From Limnanthes douglasii subsp. nivea (lineage: Eukaryota; Streptophyta; Magnoliopsida; Brassicales; Limnanthaceae), in contig JAUPFV010000002.1 in assembly GCA_036936605.1 (NCBI GenBank), forward strand, positions 214,202,029 to 214,266,028: a stretch of DNA of 64,000 nt, written 5' to 3'. The notes under the pieces are model-generated. The model saw nothing but the letters and a program-made list of their open reading frames with translations. It ran no database searches and was not told the origin of the DNA. Below, piece by piece: positions 22,984 to 34,030 of this stretch (within the stretch, counting starts at the first letter, position 1; the number at the start of each line of letters is the position of its first letter). Both the position numbers and the translations under genes were made by a program.

Positions 22984-24484
22984 TCAGCCATATGTGATGG
23001 TGTCTATGTCATTTAAAAAGTAATAGAACATTTCTGCTCTTAAGGCAGTCACCATATCTGTATCGTATTTTTTCTGGACTGATCCATGCTCAATAATATC
23101 CCTTGCATATTTGCAGACGAAGACACCACAGTCCACGCTGCCTCGCTTTTGTTGTGGGAAGCCTCTTTCAACTTTCACCTTCCACCCTGTAGTATATTTG
23201 GGTAGGAATCCTCTATCCAACAAATATTTGATCTGTGTATAATAATTAGTGTTAGGAATATGCACAAAAACAAAAACAGTTGGTGACATACAATTCGCAT
23301 CCTCAGGCTGCGAATTATATTACAATAAATCATACACAATTCGCATCTTAGGTTGCGAATTGTATGACAGCCTTGATAGGCTGCGAATTGTATCCAACAT
23401 AGATAGGCTGCGAATTGAGTTATGGACAGGCTCCGAAAAAACATCTTGTTTACTCACAATTCGCAGCATACCAGATCTCATTTCGCAGCACGCATACTTA
23501 AAATGTGTTCAGATTTAAGTGTATAGTTTGGAATATTTACCAGTAGTGCAGGTGTTCTTGCGGTGGTGTCTATGGCATGAAGCTTAGGCAGAAGCGAGTT
23601 GTAGTTTGAAATTGTTCTTCCGTCAACGTCGATGACGAGCAACGTCCAGTGGTTTGTATTGTCCTTCGACTCGGTGCACACTGGAACCATGATGATGTTG
23701 GCATTTTTGCGCCCCTTCCTAAAAGCCATGTCCACCAGATTTTCCACTTGCCACCCTACTTTCATTTGATGCTGCATCCAAGCAAGAGTATATTAAAGTG
23801 ATAACATTTCTGAGAACTTTGGTCTATTTACGTGAGCTAAACTTACCGCAGTCATGCCCGAAATCAGTATGACGTCGTGATGCTCTCCTTTAGCTTTAGT
23901 GCATGGAACTTTGTAGTCTGCACCTTCAAGCATCTTTCGAATCCAAGCATCGATAACCTAACAAAGGAGTTGTAGATTTATGTTAAATATAGAATACATA
24001 TTTGAAACATTGAAAATAAAGTTGGTTGACAATTGGATACCTTTACGTCCAGCTCCAGTTTTAAAGGTAGTGCCATGAGATCACTCGCTTGCACCCTGAT
24101 TCCGTACGTAAACTTGGACTCCGGTAACTGCCATACCACTGGATCAGGGGTGTCGCTCTCGTAGGCTTTAACCAACTGTATTTTGTGGTATTGTGCCAGA
24201 TCGATACGCTCAGTTACTTTGGTTTTCTTTGGCCAGTCGCTGTATTATACTACTGGCGGTTCCTGCAGTGTTATTACAAACTCTTCTTCTTCCTCTGCCA
24301 CTTGAGGCTGCGTTTGTGTCAGTAGCGCAAAACTTGGCTCCTCTATCTCATTAACCGTCTCGAGCTTAGTATGAAACAAAAATCAAAAGTAGAGGGCGTC
24401 AGTGATTATAAGTGCAACGAGTCCAAACAATTCGCAGCTTAGGCTGCGAAATGTAAGGTAGCAGTTAAATAAATGTATTATTAT

Positions 24485-24547
24485 ATATCAGGGTAGGGTG
24501 CGAACTGTTCGGGGTTCCACTGAACAGTTCGCATCCTACCCTGATAT
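24485..24547. repeat. 26-bp inverted repeat carrying both motifs, in protease intron
   Basis: Arms 24485-24510 and 24522-24547 pair over 26 bp with one mismatch and an 11-base loop. Each arm holds ATATCAGG and TGCGAACTGTTC. RNA from either strand could form a strong hairpin. Confidence 0.85.
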
Positions 24548-25066
24548 TTGTTTGTAATACCCCAATCAGCAGTAGACACAAATCTTATGTTATGATGCGA
24601 AATCATTATAAGTAGGCCTTACCGCTCGGTCAGCGATAACCACTGCCGTTGACTTGTTCGGCATAGGATCTGGATCGTGTCGGCGGAAATCATTAAAGTC
24701 ATCCTCCGACATATTCTCCAGAGACCGTTGTATTATAGAATCGTAATATACATTATCAATTTCATTTAAAAATGTCTGTGAAACTTGAGTGTAAATACCA
24801 TCAACAAAATCATTCGGTAAACCTACTGTGTTATCGTGGGACTCTGGAGCTGGCAGTTGATTTGTTACCGGGCCTATAGTTTGACGTTGGCTTAGCAATT
24901 CTGACTTTGCTGACAGCACCATTAGTCTTTGAGGTTCCACCGAAGAAGTGGTTTTGTCTTCTAAGGATGGTCCTTCGTGGCTGAGTAGTTCTGTCTTCTC
25001 ACCAGGATGGACATGTTCTGACTCTTGAGGTGCTACCTCTTGAGTTAGCCTTTCTCTCTTCGCCAA

Positions 25067-25495
25067 GGTTATCTGTTGCTGCTGTTGTTGTTCTTGTTGT
25101 CCTTTTTGTCAGTCTTCGTGTTGAACCTGTGGCTGCTGGTGTTGTTGGGGGTGTTCTTCTTGTTAGTGCTGTTGTTGTTGTCGCTGTTCGTGTTGTTGTT
25201 GTTGTTGCTGTTGTTGCTGTTGTTGCTGTTGTTGATGTTGTTCCTGTTGTTGGGGGTGTTGTTGTTGTTGTTCTTCTTGTTGCTGTTGCTGGGGGTGTTC
25301 TTCTTCTTGTTGCTGCTGTTGTTGTTGTTGTTGTTGCTGTTGTTGCTGTTGTTGTGGTTGCTCTTGTTGTTGTTGCAGGGGGTGTTCTTCTTGTTGGTGT
25401 TGTTGTTGTTGTTGTTGTTCGTGTTGTTGTTGTTGTTGCTGTTGTTGTTGTTGGTCTTGCTGTTTCTGCTGGTGTTGTTGTTGTCTTTCGGTCTC
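25067..25495 (-). repeat. polyglutamine tract in exon 6 of the protease gene
   Basis: About 430 bp of GTT/GCT triplets on plus, read in the gene frame as CAA/CAG. The frame is fixed on both sides: it opens GAG ACC GAA AGA CAA and ends in QQQQQITLAKRERL. Two stops fall inside (TAA 25165, TGA 25111). The other frames read as long Leu, Val or Thr tracts and are not real proteins. Confidence 0.82.
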
Positions 25496-25651
25496 CTATT
25501 TCATACAAAAATAAAATAAAAACAAAAGGGTGGAAGGGTTAAGCATAAGTTAATCATTGTGTAATCACATTTCGCATCCTGACCTGATATCTATGTTATT
25601 CATTCCTAACAATTCGCAGCTCAGCATGCGAATTGTGTAATAACCAAACAT

Positions 25652-25829
25652 CCAGTTTATTACATAATTCGCAGCTCAACCTGCGAAACGTTTGGAATGA
25701 ATAACCAACCAGTAATAACCAACCAGTTTATTACATAATTCGCAGCTCAACCTGCGAAACGTTTGGAATGAATAACCAACCAGTAATAACCAACCAGTTT
25801 ATTACATAATTCGCAGCTCAACCTGATAT
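25652..25829. repeat. 71-bp tandem repeat with motif pairs in protease intron
   Basis: Unit starts CCAGTTTATTACATAATTCG at 25652, 25723 and 25794, exactly 71 bp apart, with the third copy partial. Each full unit has one TTCGCAG and one CTGCGAA facing each other. Confidence 0.87.
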
Positions 25830-26739
25830 TTGTTTGATAACATCATATCATCTACTTACATTATCTACCTCCTGTGTATGTGTCTCCATGATGGGTGAAT
25901 TGTGGGCATCATCGTCCCTTTCTTCCGGCATTACTCCAGGAAGAAATGTGTGCTGATCAGCATTAGACACGGATGCTTGCTGATCAGTGGATTTTTGTCC
26001 CTCTGGAAGTGCTGCTGGTACCTGCTTTATTGGGCTTTCAGTACGGCAAATTGGCAGAGAGATAGCATTGTGGAGTTATTGTGCTTCAAGTTTCGCTATC
26101 TTGCGTTTCAATTCTTTCAGCTGCAAAAATGATAGCAAACTTTTTATAAACATATTAAGTGCTCATTGTAGTGATTATTTAAGGTTCAAGTCATACTTAC
26201 TTCTCTGGCCTGTTTTTCTATTTTTCGCTCGTACTTGTTCTTATCGGCGTACGTCTTCAAACGCTTTGACTGAGCAGCAATATCGGGATTAGGGTCTCTG
26301 CGTTTGAATAAATAATCGCCGATCGTTTCACTCATACTGGTTGTGTCGGTGTCGGAGGGCTCTTGCCTGGATTTGCCTTTGGGTTGTTGTGGAATTGTTT
26401 TCTTGGGGAGTCTTGGTGGTGGAATCGATGGCTCGGGTGGTGTTGGGTGTTCGAGTGTGGGAGACATCACCTTATTTGTTACATTCTGTGATGCTCGTCT
26501 CCTTTTTTTTGGTTTTGATGCTGTGCTTTTCGACCTCTTCCTAGGTCTTTCTTCCGGTGAAGTAGGTACCGTTACTTCTGCATCTTCACCATCTTCATCA
26601 TCTTCTCTTTCTCCGAAAGCTTCAATTTCAGCCTCGGTAAGCTGTAATGGACCTTCTAAAACCTACCAACAGATGCACATGTAAGTAAATTAATTGTTTC
26701 GAAAGTATGAGGGTGTAGACAAACAAATTGTTTTTTATA

Positions 26740-27005
26740 AGCAGTTCGCATCATATGATGCGAACTGTGTGGTTTTAAATCACATTTCGCATGTTAAGCT
26801 GCGAAATGATTATGGGACGGTATGATGCGAACTATATGTAAAACATATGATGGGAACTAAGTGTAAACCATATGATGCGAACTAAGTATTAAACATATGA
26901 TGCGAACTGTGTTGAACATGAAGCTGCGAAGTAAAATTCATATCAGGCTGCGAAATGTTTGAGATATTTTTATAAGCAGTTCGCATCATATGCTGCGAAC
27001 TGTAT
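26740..27005. repeat. dense TGCGAA cluster in protease intron 3
   Basis: About eleven TGCGAA/TTCGCA copies in 265 bp, including several AACATATGATGCGAACT units in tandem (one mutated to GATGGGAACT near 26848). This is the densest cluster of the element. Confidence 0.82.
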
Positions 27006-28069
27006 GCACCCCAAGTTCAATACATATATAAAGCTTATACCTGGTCAGCATCCAGGTAGGGTGTTCTAATAAGATATTTCATGGTTGATGCGTGGCACTC
27101 TAACCCCAACCATTTGAAGAACCTTGGTATCGAGGTTGGCTTCGCTACCTCGTGGCCGATTGTTGTGTGCTCCATGATGAAGGGCTGCATGGGGACAAGT
27201 TTTATCAACACGATGCTATGTACATAACTAATTGTTATATTGAATAGATAAATCTTACAACTACAAGGGCGACGCAGCCGACGACTTTATCAGCTCTTTC
27301 TACTGCTAAGCAACTCCTGATAGACTGTCGAAGCTTGAACAGAATCGATCCAGCCCAGTCGTAATCGTTTATTCTGTTGAGGTCTTCAACGTAATAAACC
27401 GTGCTCCAGCCCAAGATATCTCCAGATACGGAGTAGAATAGTGTGGAGCACAAAAACAGTATCAACAGCCTCGCCACGTCTTCCAATTCATGTTCCCCTC
27501 CTTCGTTTATGGCCTTCTCTATACCCTCCTGTAAAACCAATGACAACATGCTATGTTAGAAATGTACAGAATCTTGCTTTATAAAGATGAAGTCCATTTT
27601 AGACGTACCTTTATGATGGCATTTGTTATTGTTTTGGTATTACTAGCTGATACTTTCCTGCCAGTTTTTTCCATGAAGTATTTCTTCATCATCCTTGATT
27701 CGTCCTCCTCGCCGGCTGCATACTTGTTGTGAAAAACGCCGGTTTTTGTTAACTCCATTTTCTCGGTGCCATGCCTCAGCCCGAATATGATCTTGATATC
27801 GTTTGTAGTTAGCTTTACATACTTGTTGCCAATCCTAAAGGCGTCTCTTTCCAGAGAGAATTTCTCGAGGATATACTGAATGATTGTGTAGAATTTTTTC
27901 CTAGGCAGCTCTTCCTCATTACGGATTTCGAACGTCGTTTTCAGAAGCGTGTAGAAGGGTGTGTTTCTTGCAGCTTCAATGTGGGCCCTTGTAATACGCA
28001 TGTCTTTTAGTAGCTTTAGAAGGCTCACCAACCCTGATCTGTAGTAGTTGGGTTTTGTTGTCATTCTTT

Positions 28070-28966
28070 CTGCACAAACACAAATCAGTTGGAATGTCAC
28101 AAATAATTCGCATCACAAGCTGCGAATCGCATACATATAAATACTGGCTTAACAAGCAAGCTGCGAAATAAGTTCTGACATGATGCGAATTAGGTAACTC
28201 AAGCTGCGAACTGTTTGTAAATAAGTATAAACATAAAATCGAGTTGCGAATTGCTTGCATAGTAGGTTATCAGGATGCGAACTGTTACACTTTTTACATG
28301 CACGTTGCAGGGATCTGGGAATTATGCAACAAACACCAAAATCAACAATGAACTACCTAATGCAGATCTAACATACATAATATTTCTCAGGAGAGTATCA
28401 GTATTACATGCAACTAAAATTATACCCTGGCTTCGACTATAAACCCATAAACTGAGCAACTATCGTCAGTAGATACTTCATTCTAGTATCAACAGCCTCG
28501 CCTATCGTGAATTAAGAGAAAAAAGTGGTTCAAATTCGTCAAAAACGCAAAAAAAAATATACTTTCCACGATAATGCATACCTATTAAATTTCACCGGTC
28601 GGAGAAAGAGATTGAAGCTTTTAGAGACGACTTCACGACAACTTTGTCGAATGAGATTTGAAGGTGTGTAGTCTGTCTGAGTAAAAGAGGCTGACCGGTG
28701 CGATAGTGACGAAGGTGCGAACGGTGAGAAGCTGTAGGGTTTCTGGGTTTGAGAGAGAGAGAGAGAGAGTATCACGAAGTCGAACGGTTTGTTTTCTGGT
28801 GGTTTCTAAAATTAGAATTTTGCGTTTGTTTAGGGTGATAGGAGGGTCGAAAAAGTGGGTTGGAATTGAAAAATGGGTATGTATAGTGGAAGGGTATTTT
28901 GTCCAATTTATTAGTCTGGGTATTAAGTAACACTATGTTAAAAGCGGGTACCGCCGGGTAATAAGA
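28070..28966. other. upstream region of the protease gene
   Basis: Seven TGCGAA copies lie at 28105-28285, just outside the first identified exon and probably in a leader intron. A (GA)n run lies at about 28749-28769. A minus-strand frame at 28539-28775 has no similarity I recognise, so I treat it as leader, not gene. Confidence 0.45.
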
Positions 28967-28998
28967 TAGTTGAGTGGGTATTTTCAGGTACTTTTCTC
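28967..28998 (-). repeat. MULE-1 right terminal inverted repeat
   Basis: Reverse complement starts GAGAAAAGTACC and includes TACCCACTCAACTAT, matching the left end. Further inward both ends carry GTTACTTAATAC in the same relative orientation. Confidence 0.82.
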
Positions 28999-29007
28999 AA
29001 TATTGAT
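28999..29007. repeat. 9-bp target site duplication, right
   Basis: AATATTGAT directly after the right end (CTTTTCTC) of MULE-1, identical to 17584-17592. Confidence 0.9.
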
Positions 29008-29360
29008 TTAGATAAAAATTATTTCATACTTTATTTTTTAATTTTTTAATTTTTTATTATAATTAAATAAACCAAATCTTGATCTTCAAATCACCAATTG
29101 ATTCGATTAGATAGTATCTAAATATTATTATATGAATAAAATAATTATTTCTATGTGTTTAATAATTCTTGGTCATTGTACTTACTATTAATTAAACATA
29201 AATTTCGTATTTACCATTTTATCACTCAAGTTTGTGGTGAATTATTTATCATTACATTTAAAATATTGATAAACGTATATTGACGTACTAGTTTTTTTAT
29301 TTTATTTTATTTTGTTGCATGATTTAATTATAGATAGTTGCCAACACAAGATTAGTTCAT
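29008..29360. other. AT-rich flank of MULE-1
   Basis: No gene or known repeat seen. It is the host-side flank of the MULE insertion and lies before the decayed Athila copy. Confidence 0.5.
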
Positions 29361-32300
29361 TTCATTCCAAAAATAAAGAGACAACAATGACTAAAAAAGA
29401 AGACATTCCTGATATACGTAGAATTAGTGATTATGCAAATCCATCACTTATAGGATTCACTATAAGTATATGAGACCAAAAATAACTACGATGAATTTTG
29501 AGATTAAACTCGCATTGATCACCATGATACAAAATAAGAACATGTGTGTTGGGGATTCAGAGCATTGTCCTAACATCTAACTTTCAATTTTCTTGAAAGT
29601 ATGCGACACATGTAATTACAATGAAGTGCCATCTCATACCATTAGGTTGGTACTATTCTCATTCTCACTGAAAAGAAAGACAAAGATGTGGATGTAGTCT
29701 TTACCGCCTCATTTTATCATCACATGAGAACAATGTTTTCCATCAAAGTATTTTCCACCGGTGCAATTAGCAAAATTCTGGAATAGTATAACGAGTTTTG
29801 CACATCGTGAATTTATTCTCTCTATAATACATGGGAAATACTCAAATGGTTGCTGCAAAAGTATCTATAATGGGCTACAAGGTAATAATACGCTTGTGAT
29901 AGATGCAGATAGTGGAGGGTCTCTAAAAAAGGATAGTATAATCATACATAATGTTTGAATTATTAGCAAGCAATAAGTATGTTAGTTTAGAAGAGAATAA
30001 TAAGTCAACTAGTATGCATTTCCTAGATAACAGTACGATGCTACAAGCAAAGATAGTTGTATTTGAAAAAAAAGATGGCATAGATGAAGATGAATATTGC
30101 AACTGTTAATGAGTGTAAATCAGTTTATCTAATTAACCAATTTCTCCCATTTAAAAATAAAATATATGCAAATAACATCTAACAAGTCCTACACCATACT
30201 ACAATAACAATAGTTATCGGGTTTGGCGACAGAAGAACCTGAACTTCTCCTGCCAAAATATCGAAAATATTCTGGAAGTAAGAGGATATGGATAAGTTAG
30301 AGAAGAAGTCCAACCTAGAAGAAACTATCAATAAACTTATAGAATCCTCGAATAAGCGTTTTGAAATAAATAAATCAAGCATTAAGAACTTGAAGGTGTT
30401 TCTTCAGAATCAAAGAGCTTACCTGAAAAAATAAGAAGTTCAGATTGGTCATATGCATTCGGTGATGGATTTCATAATGAACGTGGCTTATAAATAAAGA
30501 TAGCAACCCAAAACATATGGAGGCGATTAAATTAAGAAATAAGTGACAAGCTGGTAAAGTATATTTGAGTTTTGACAAATTAGTTGGTGGTCGTGGCAAA
30601 GATTTTAAAATCGAAATAAAAACTGAAAATGGGGAAATAAACTCCTCAAATCTCAAACTATACACCTCGAATTCGACACTCAGACAAAAAGAAGAAACAA
30701 AACAATGGAAAATAATTTTTTAAGTTCTTTAAGATGTTTAGAATCCTAAAAATATTTATTTCGGTGACTTGCTAGAATAGATGTTAAAAAACTCAAAGTT
30801 TATAAGTCTTCGACAAAATAAAGTTTATAAACTCTAAGACATGGATATTTACAGAAGAATACAATGCTTTGATTCAAAATAAATTTCCAATAAAACTCAA
30901 GAATCTATGAACTTTTATTATACCGTGTAAAATAAGAATTTCTTATTTTAGAAAATATATGTGATTTATATACTAGTACCAATTTTATATTATTTTCTAT
31001 TTGTAAAAAATTAAAGATATGAGGAATTAAACCAATAATTGTGTCTCTATAGTTAGCATATAGATCATTTAAATATCCTAAGAGAATAATTGAAGATGGA
31101 CAAGTGTATGCTGCCATTATGTTTTATCATTTAGATATGGAGGAAGATAAACTTGTACTCGTAGTCTTATGAAGACCATTTCTAGCTACTATGAGGACCA
31201 TTATATATGTTGAGGCTGGAAAATTGACAATTCAAGTAGACGATGAACACATAAAATTTAGTATAGAAGCTTTAGAATTTTTTAAAAATGTTAATACTTG
31301 TTTAACATTGATGTGACGAAATATACCCTATTTCTTCACACATTCCACAATCTCTTCATTATGAATATTATATGTATGTATTATGTACCCTATTTTGGAC
31401 AAAATTTGGATAAGTTATGTAAAAGTTATCCCCAAAAAAGAAAAAATGAAGGTGAATGAGAATGATATAAACGAGTTGATACCAATACAAACGATCATGA
31501 AATGGAGAGTGTACATTGATTACTAGAATATTGAACGATAAAACATAAAAAGATCACTTTCTACTTGTATTCATTGATTAAATGTTAGAGCAATTAGTCG
31601 GTAAAGTATTTTATTGTTTTCTCGATGGATAGTCCATGTGTAATCAAATTTCCATCTAAGTGAAGGACCAAGAGAATACTACTTTTATTTATCCATATGA
31701 GAGTTTCTCATATCGGATTATGTCATTCAGTTTATGCGATGCTCCTTCCACCTTCCAACGGTGCATTATATCTATCTTCGGACATTCTTGAAAAGATTTT
31801 CATGGATAATTTTTCAGTTGCGGCGACTCGTTCGATAATTTTCAAGGTAATATATCTCTTGTATTACAATGGTGTGTATATACTAACCTAACATTCAATT
31901 GGGTTAAGTTCTGGAATCATGTTAGGACATCGCATTTCAGAGAAATGAATTAAGGTAATGATGAAATATTTTAAATTTTGTTTTCAAAAGAGTGTTTAAA
32001 TGCGGTTAAGAAATAAAATCTAGACTAATCAGTGTGCCTACTATTTATATCATCAGATCAGGATTTATCGTTTGAATTAATGTGTGGTTCCATCAATTAT
32101 GCGATAGAAATTTTCCTTCTGAAGCAAAAAATATAAAATTCCAAACCATATATTATGTTAGCAAAACACTAATGGGTGTGCAATTAAACTATGAAACAAC
32201 TGAGAAAGAATTTCTAGCATTTGGTTTTGTCTTGGATAAGTTTGGGTCATATTTATTAGTACTATAGTTATAATACATACAGACCATATTACCTAAAAGT

Positions 32301-33476
32301 TCCAATTAAATATACAATATTCAGACTCTCGGTTATTATGTTGGGTATTATTTTTGTAGGAATTTGGTTTCCAAAATATCTCGTTAGAATTAGATCATCG
32401 ATCGTACTACTTGACCACTAGATTACTAACTTTCTAAGTTGCAGCCTTTGAAAAGAAAATATTAGTTCAATTAAATGAGTTGGATGAATTCTAGAATGAG
32501 GCGTATGAAAATCCTCTAATCTATAAAAAGAATATAAAGCAGTTGTAACAACAAATATATTATACCGTGCAAATTTTATGTGGGACAAAATCTTTTTATT
32601 TATAATTCATGTTTTAGACTCTTTTCGTGAAACTTGTGTTTAAATGGTGCTTCAAGATAACTAATACCTCTTTGGAGCATGAATACCGGTTGAAACATTA
32701 AGCGAGTGACTTTAAATAGGAAGATGGTTGAAAAACGACCAAATGTGAATAAATTTTTTATTTTATTTTTTATAATTTTATTTTATAAATAATGAAAAAT
32801 GTTATGAAACAAAAAGGTGTATATTTTATATCTCATTCTAAAAAGACAAATAATAATAAAACTAAATATTATTTTTGGTTTTATTTTATATTTTTAATAT
32901 ATAGAATGTTGGGTATTATTTTTGTAGGAATTTGATTTCCAAATATCTTGTTAGAATTAGAGCATCGATCGTACTTGACCATTAGATTACTAACTTTCTA
33001 AGTTGCAGCCTTGAAAAGAAAAGATTAGTTTAATTAAATGAGGTGGATGAATTCCAGAATGAGGCGTATGAAAATTCTCTAATCTATAAAAAGAATATCA
33101 AGCAGTTGTAACAACAAATATATTGTACCGTGCAAATTTTACATGGGATAATTTTTTTTATATAATTCATGTTTTAGACTCTTTTCACGAAACTTGTGTT
33201 GAAATGGTGATTTGAGATAACTAATACCTCTTTGGAGCACGGATACGGTTGAAACATTGAGCGAGTGACTTTAAATTGGACAATGTGTGAAAAGCAACCA
33301 AATGTGAATAAATTTTTTATTTTATTTTATATAATTTTATAAAATAAAATAATGAATAATGTTGTGAAAAAACAAAAAAGTGTATATTTTATATCTCATT
33401 TTAAAAGACAAATAATAATAGTAAAACTAAATCTTATTTTTGGTTTTATTTCATATTTTTAATTTATAGAATTTTC
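29361..33476 (+). pseudogene. heavily decayed Athila-type Ty3/gypsy copy
   Basis: Order on plus: gag remnant 29395-30110 (IPDIRRISDYANPSLIGF; SGGSLKKDS); end of gag at about 30250-30450; protease remnant 30990-31310 (IIEDGQVYA, RPFLATMRTIIYVEAGKL); RT fragment 31690-31880; RNase H fragment 32040-32270 (VSKTLMGVQLNYETTEKE); integrase C-terminal fragment 32440-32540. These blocks are in Athila order and spacing is shortened by deletions. The last part (32340-32900) is repeated in tandem at 32908-33476. Stops are everywhere. It is much older than the Athila at 60352. Confidence 0.85.
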
Positions 33477-34030
33477 ATTTTGTACTTTCATGGTTTTCTG
33501 TAGGTACATTTGTCTTAGGACATTTTTATTTACAAATACTACAAATTAATTGGTTATATGCATGATGAGATAGATTTAGTTTTTTTGTTCTTGTTGTTAG
33601 ATTTTTTTTAAAATTTAACGTTAAAATATTTAAAAAAATACTTCCAATTATCTTAACTTATTAAATGAATATCATATATAAACAACTTAAAATTTAGAAT
33701 ATTTTAATTTTTTAACTTTAAATTTTAAAAAAATATAGATAAAAGTGCAAGATCTGAAAAACAAAACAATATTTAAGTGCGCCTTATTAGATATATAGTA
33801 TTTTTAGTTTTTAGCTTTATTTTCAAAAGAAAATAGAGTGATTTTAATATGAGTAAAGTATTCCAAAACCTATTTCTTTTTTTTCCTTTAATAAAAATTA
33901 CATTTTTATTATTTTTATATTTATATTTTTGTCATTGTTGAAGTTCATCCTCATTCGAAAATTAATAATATTAAAGATCTAAAAGCAAGACTCATATATT
34001 TTCATGTTTATATGAGAAATATCTATTTTA
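33477..34030. other. AT-rich gene-free stretch
   Basis: No gene. Possibly holds the degraded left end of MULE-2: similarity to MULE-1 (ACCCTTAATACCCCTAATCA against its left inner repeat) becomes visible from about 34040, but I cannot place the end or a target duplication. Confidence 0.4.

Larger units (their letters stand above)
22984..28069 (-). pseudogene. Ulp1-like (C48) cysteine protease gene of MULE-1, ten exons
   Basis: Exons on minus, 5' to 3': 28069-27609 (ATG 28064), 27528-27258, 27184-27041, 26662-26201, 26120-25860, 25495-24623, about 24365-24041, 23957-23847, 23771-23541, 23232-22984. All but one boundary show clear GT..AG. The N-terminal part (KYVKLTTNDIKIIFGLR) resembles the N-terminal domain of plant transposon Ulp1 proteins. 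Exon 4 is acidic then basic; exon 6 starts with a polyglutamine tract. Exon 9 has the catalytic His in NHWTLLVIDVDG, and exon 10 the catalytic Cys in GSVDCGVFVCKYA. Ulp1 enzymes cut SUMO-type conjugates; the target here is unknown. Stops at about 26078, 25165, 25111 and 24247 break the frame. Confidence 0.87.
17593..28998 (+). mobile_element. Mutator-like element with Ulp1-type protease gene (MULE-1), complete
   Basis: The element is 11,406 bp and flanked by a perfect 9-bp target duplication AATATTGAT (17584-17592 and 28999-29007), the standard length for Mutator elements. Its ends are related inverted repeats of about 30 bp: left GGGAAATTGTACTTAAAG then TACCCACTCAACTAT; right, read inward, GAGAAAAGTACCTG then the same TACCCACTCAACTAT. 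It carries a mudrA-like transposase on plus, and a small acidic gene plus a Ulp1-like protease gene on minus. This matches MULEs with Ulp1 genes known from plants (for example Kaonashi-type elements). All three genes have in-frame stops, so this copy is probably not active alone. Confidence 0.92.

Noticed and set aside
24999..25508. Threonine-rich minus-strand frame
   Set aside because: Again a shifted reading of the triplet repeat. It is out of frame with the conserved protease exon that continues to 24623.
25030..25542. Long plus-strand frames rich in Val or Leu that look like membrane proteins
   Set aside because: They are other-frame readings of the polyglutamine triplet repeat of the minus-strand protease gene. 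The minus frame has conserved exons on both sides; these do not.
18240..28290. CRISPR-like array from the repeated TGCGAA motif
   Set aside because: Copies are short, irregularly spaced and in both orientations, and the DNA is plant nuclear. There are no direct repeats of CRISPR length and no cas genes.
28539..28775. Minus-strand frame starting MILSLSLSQTQKPYSF as a first exon or organelle-targeted gene
   Set aside because: No similarity I recognise, overlaps a GA microsatellite, and the first conserved protease exon has its own ATG at 28064. More likely leader sequence.
29361..33476. Integrated plant pararetrovirus
   Set aside because: Gag, protease, RNase H and integrase pieces are in Ty3/gypsy Athila style and order. 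I see no movement protein, and an integrase remnant is present.
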